Positions 40,138-40,161 of a stretch of 40,161 nt of DNA are shown in pieces (the first letter of the stretch is position 1; each line of letters opens with the position of its first letter). The DNA is taken from NCBI GenBank assembly GCA_030263275.1, contig SZOR01000029.1:1-40161 (forward strand). The letters run 5' to 3'. The notes under the pieces were generated by a model. It ran no database searches. It had not been told where the DNA came from and worked only from the letters and a program-made list of their open reading frames with translations. The translations under genes were made by a program, and so were the position numbers. This DNA is from DSNY01 sp016861185. GTDB lineage: Bacteria > Pseudomonadota > Gammaproteobacteria > Burkholderiales > Burkholderiaceae_F.

Positions 40138-40161
40138 TCAGGACGCGAGCGGCGCCGGCAG
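40138..40161 (-). CDS. Last codons of the upstream gene, probably YfgM-like (partial)
   Basis: Only LPAPLAS-stop is visible on the minus strand, ending 7 nt before the bamB start. The identity is a guess from the conserved hisS-yfgM-bamB-der order; the sequence itself is too short to prove a gene. Confidence 0.3.
   Translation of the reverse strand: MPAPLAS

Overview
The window is a GC-rich chromosomal segment whose gene content and order fit a betaproteobacterium of the order Burkholderiales. Evidence: bamB-der-hfq-hflX-hflK-hflC-hisZ-purA in one block, the rpsF-priB-rpsR-rplI-dnaB block, alaC-hom-thrC followed by molybdopterin genes, and a HisZ/short-HisG type histidine pathway. Genus is not resolvable by eye. 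Most of it is ordinary core genome, nearly all transcribed on the minus strand.

Layout. 1-3.3 kb: the end of a TerC/YjbE membrane protein, a periplasmic-sensor diguanylate cyclase and a CBS-pair protein. 3.4-9.3 kb: a tightly overlapped minus-strand operon, hom-thrC-mobB-moeA-moaD-moaE-crcB-DUF190, joining threonine synthesis, molybdenum cofactor maturation and fluoride export, preceded by alaC (9.4-10.6 kb). 10.7-13.2 kb: plus-strand Mth938-like protein, bcp peroxiredoxin and PIN-PhoH ATPase. 13.2-17.4 kb: DUF456, a DUF47 PhoU-like protein, dnaB, and the rpsF-priB-rpsR-rplI ribosomal operon with a good sigma70 promoter. 17.4-22.4 kb: a sirtuin translationally coupled to an AlkB-like membrane hydroxylase, then rlmB and rnr.

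22.5-30.5 kb: a compact 7,972-bp integrated element inserted in the 3' end of tRNA-Leu(CAG). It is bounded by a perfect 23-bp direct repeat (attL 22547-22569, attR 30519-30541). It carries a P4-type tyrosine integrase next to attL, with candidate arm-type sites (GGGGGTRC/T) at both ends. An opposing minus-strand gene set runs: 109-aa protein, 228-aa HTH-tailed protein, AlpA regulator, 95-aa protein, a 905-aa TOPRIM-DUF927 primase-helicase, a 245-aa coiled-coil protein and an HK97-gp10-like neck/tail protein. Two clusters of GGGGAC repeats lie at opposite ends of the gene set, about 6 kb apart, reminiscent of the two-part origin of satellite phage P4. No capsid, portal, terminase or relaxase gene is present. 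The best reading is a small phage satellite (P4/PICI-like logic) with an unfamiliar late module. This is the most interesting part of the window.

30.6-40.2 kb: core genome resumes with a phosphoribosyltransferase, purA, hisZ, DUF2065, hflC, hflK, hflX, hfq, der and bamB. The likely original tRNA-Leu terminator is now stranded just beyond attR, almost 8 kb from its tRNA.
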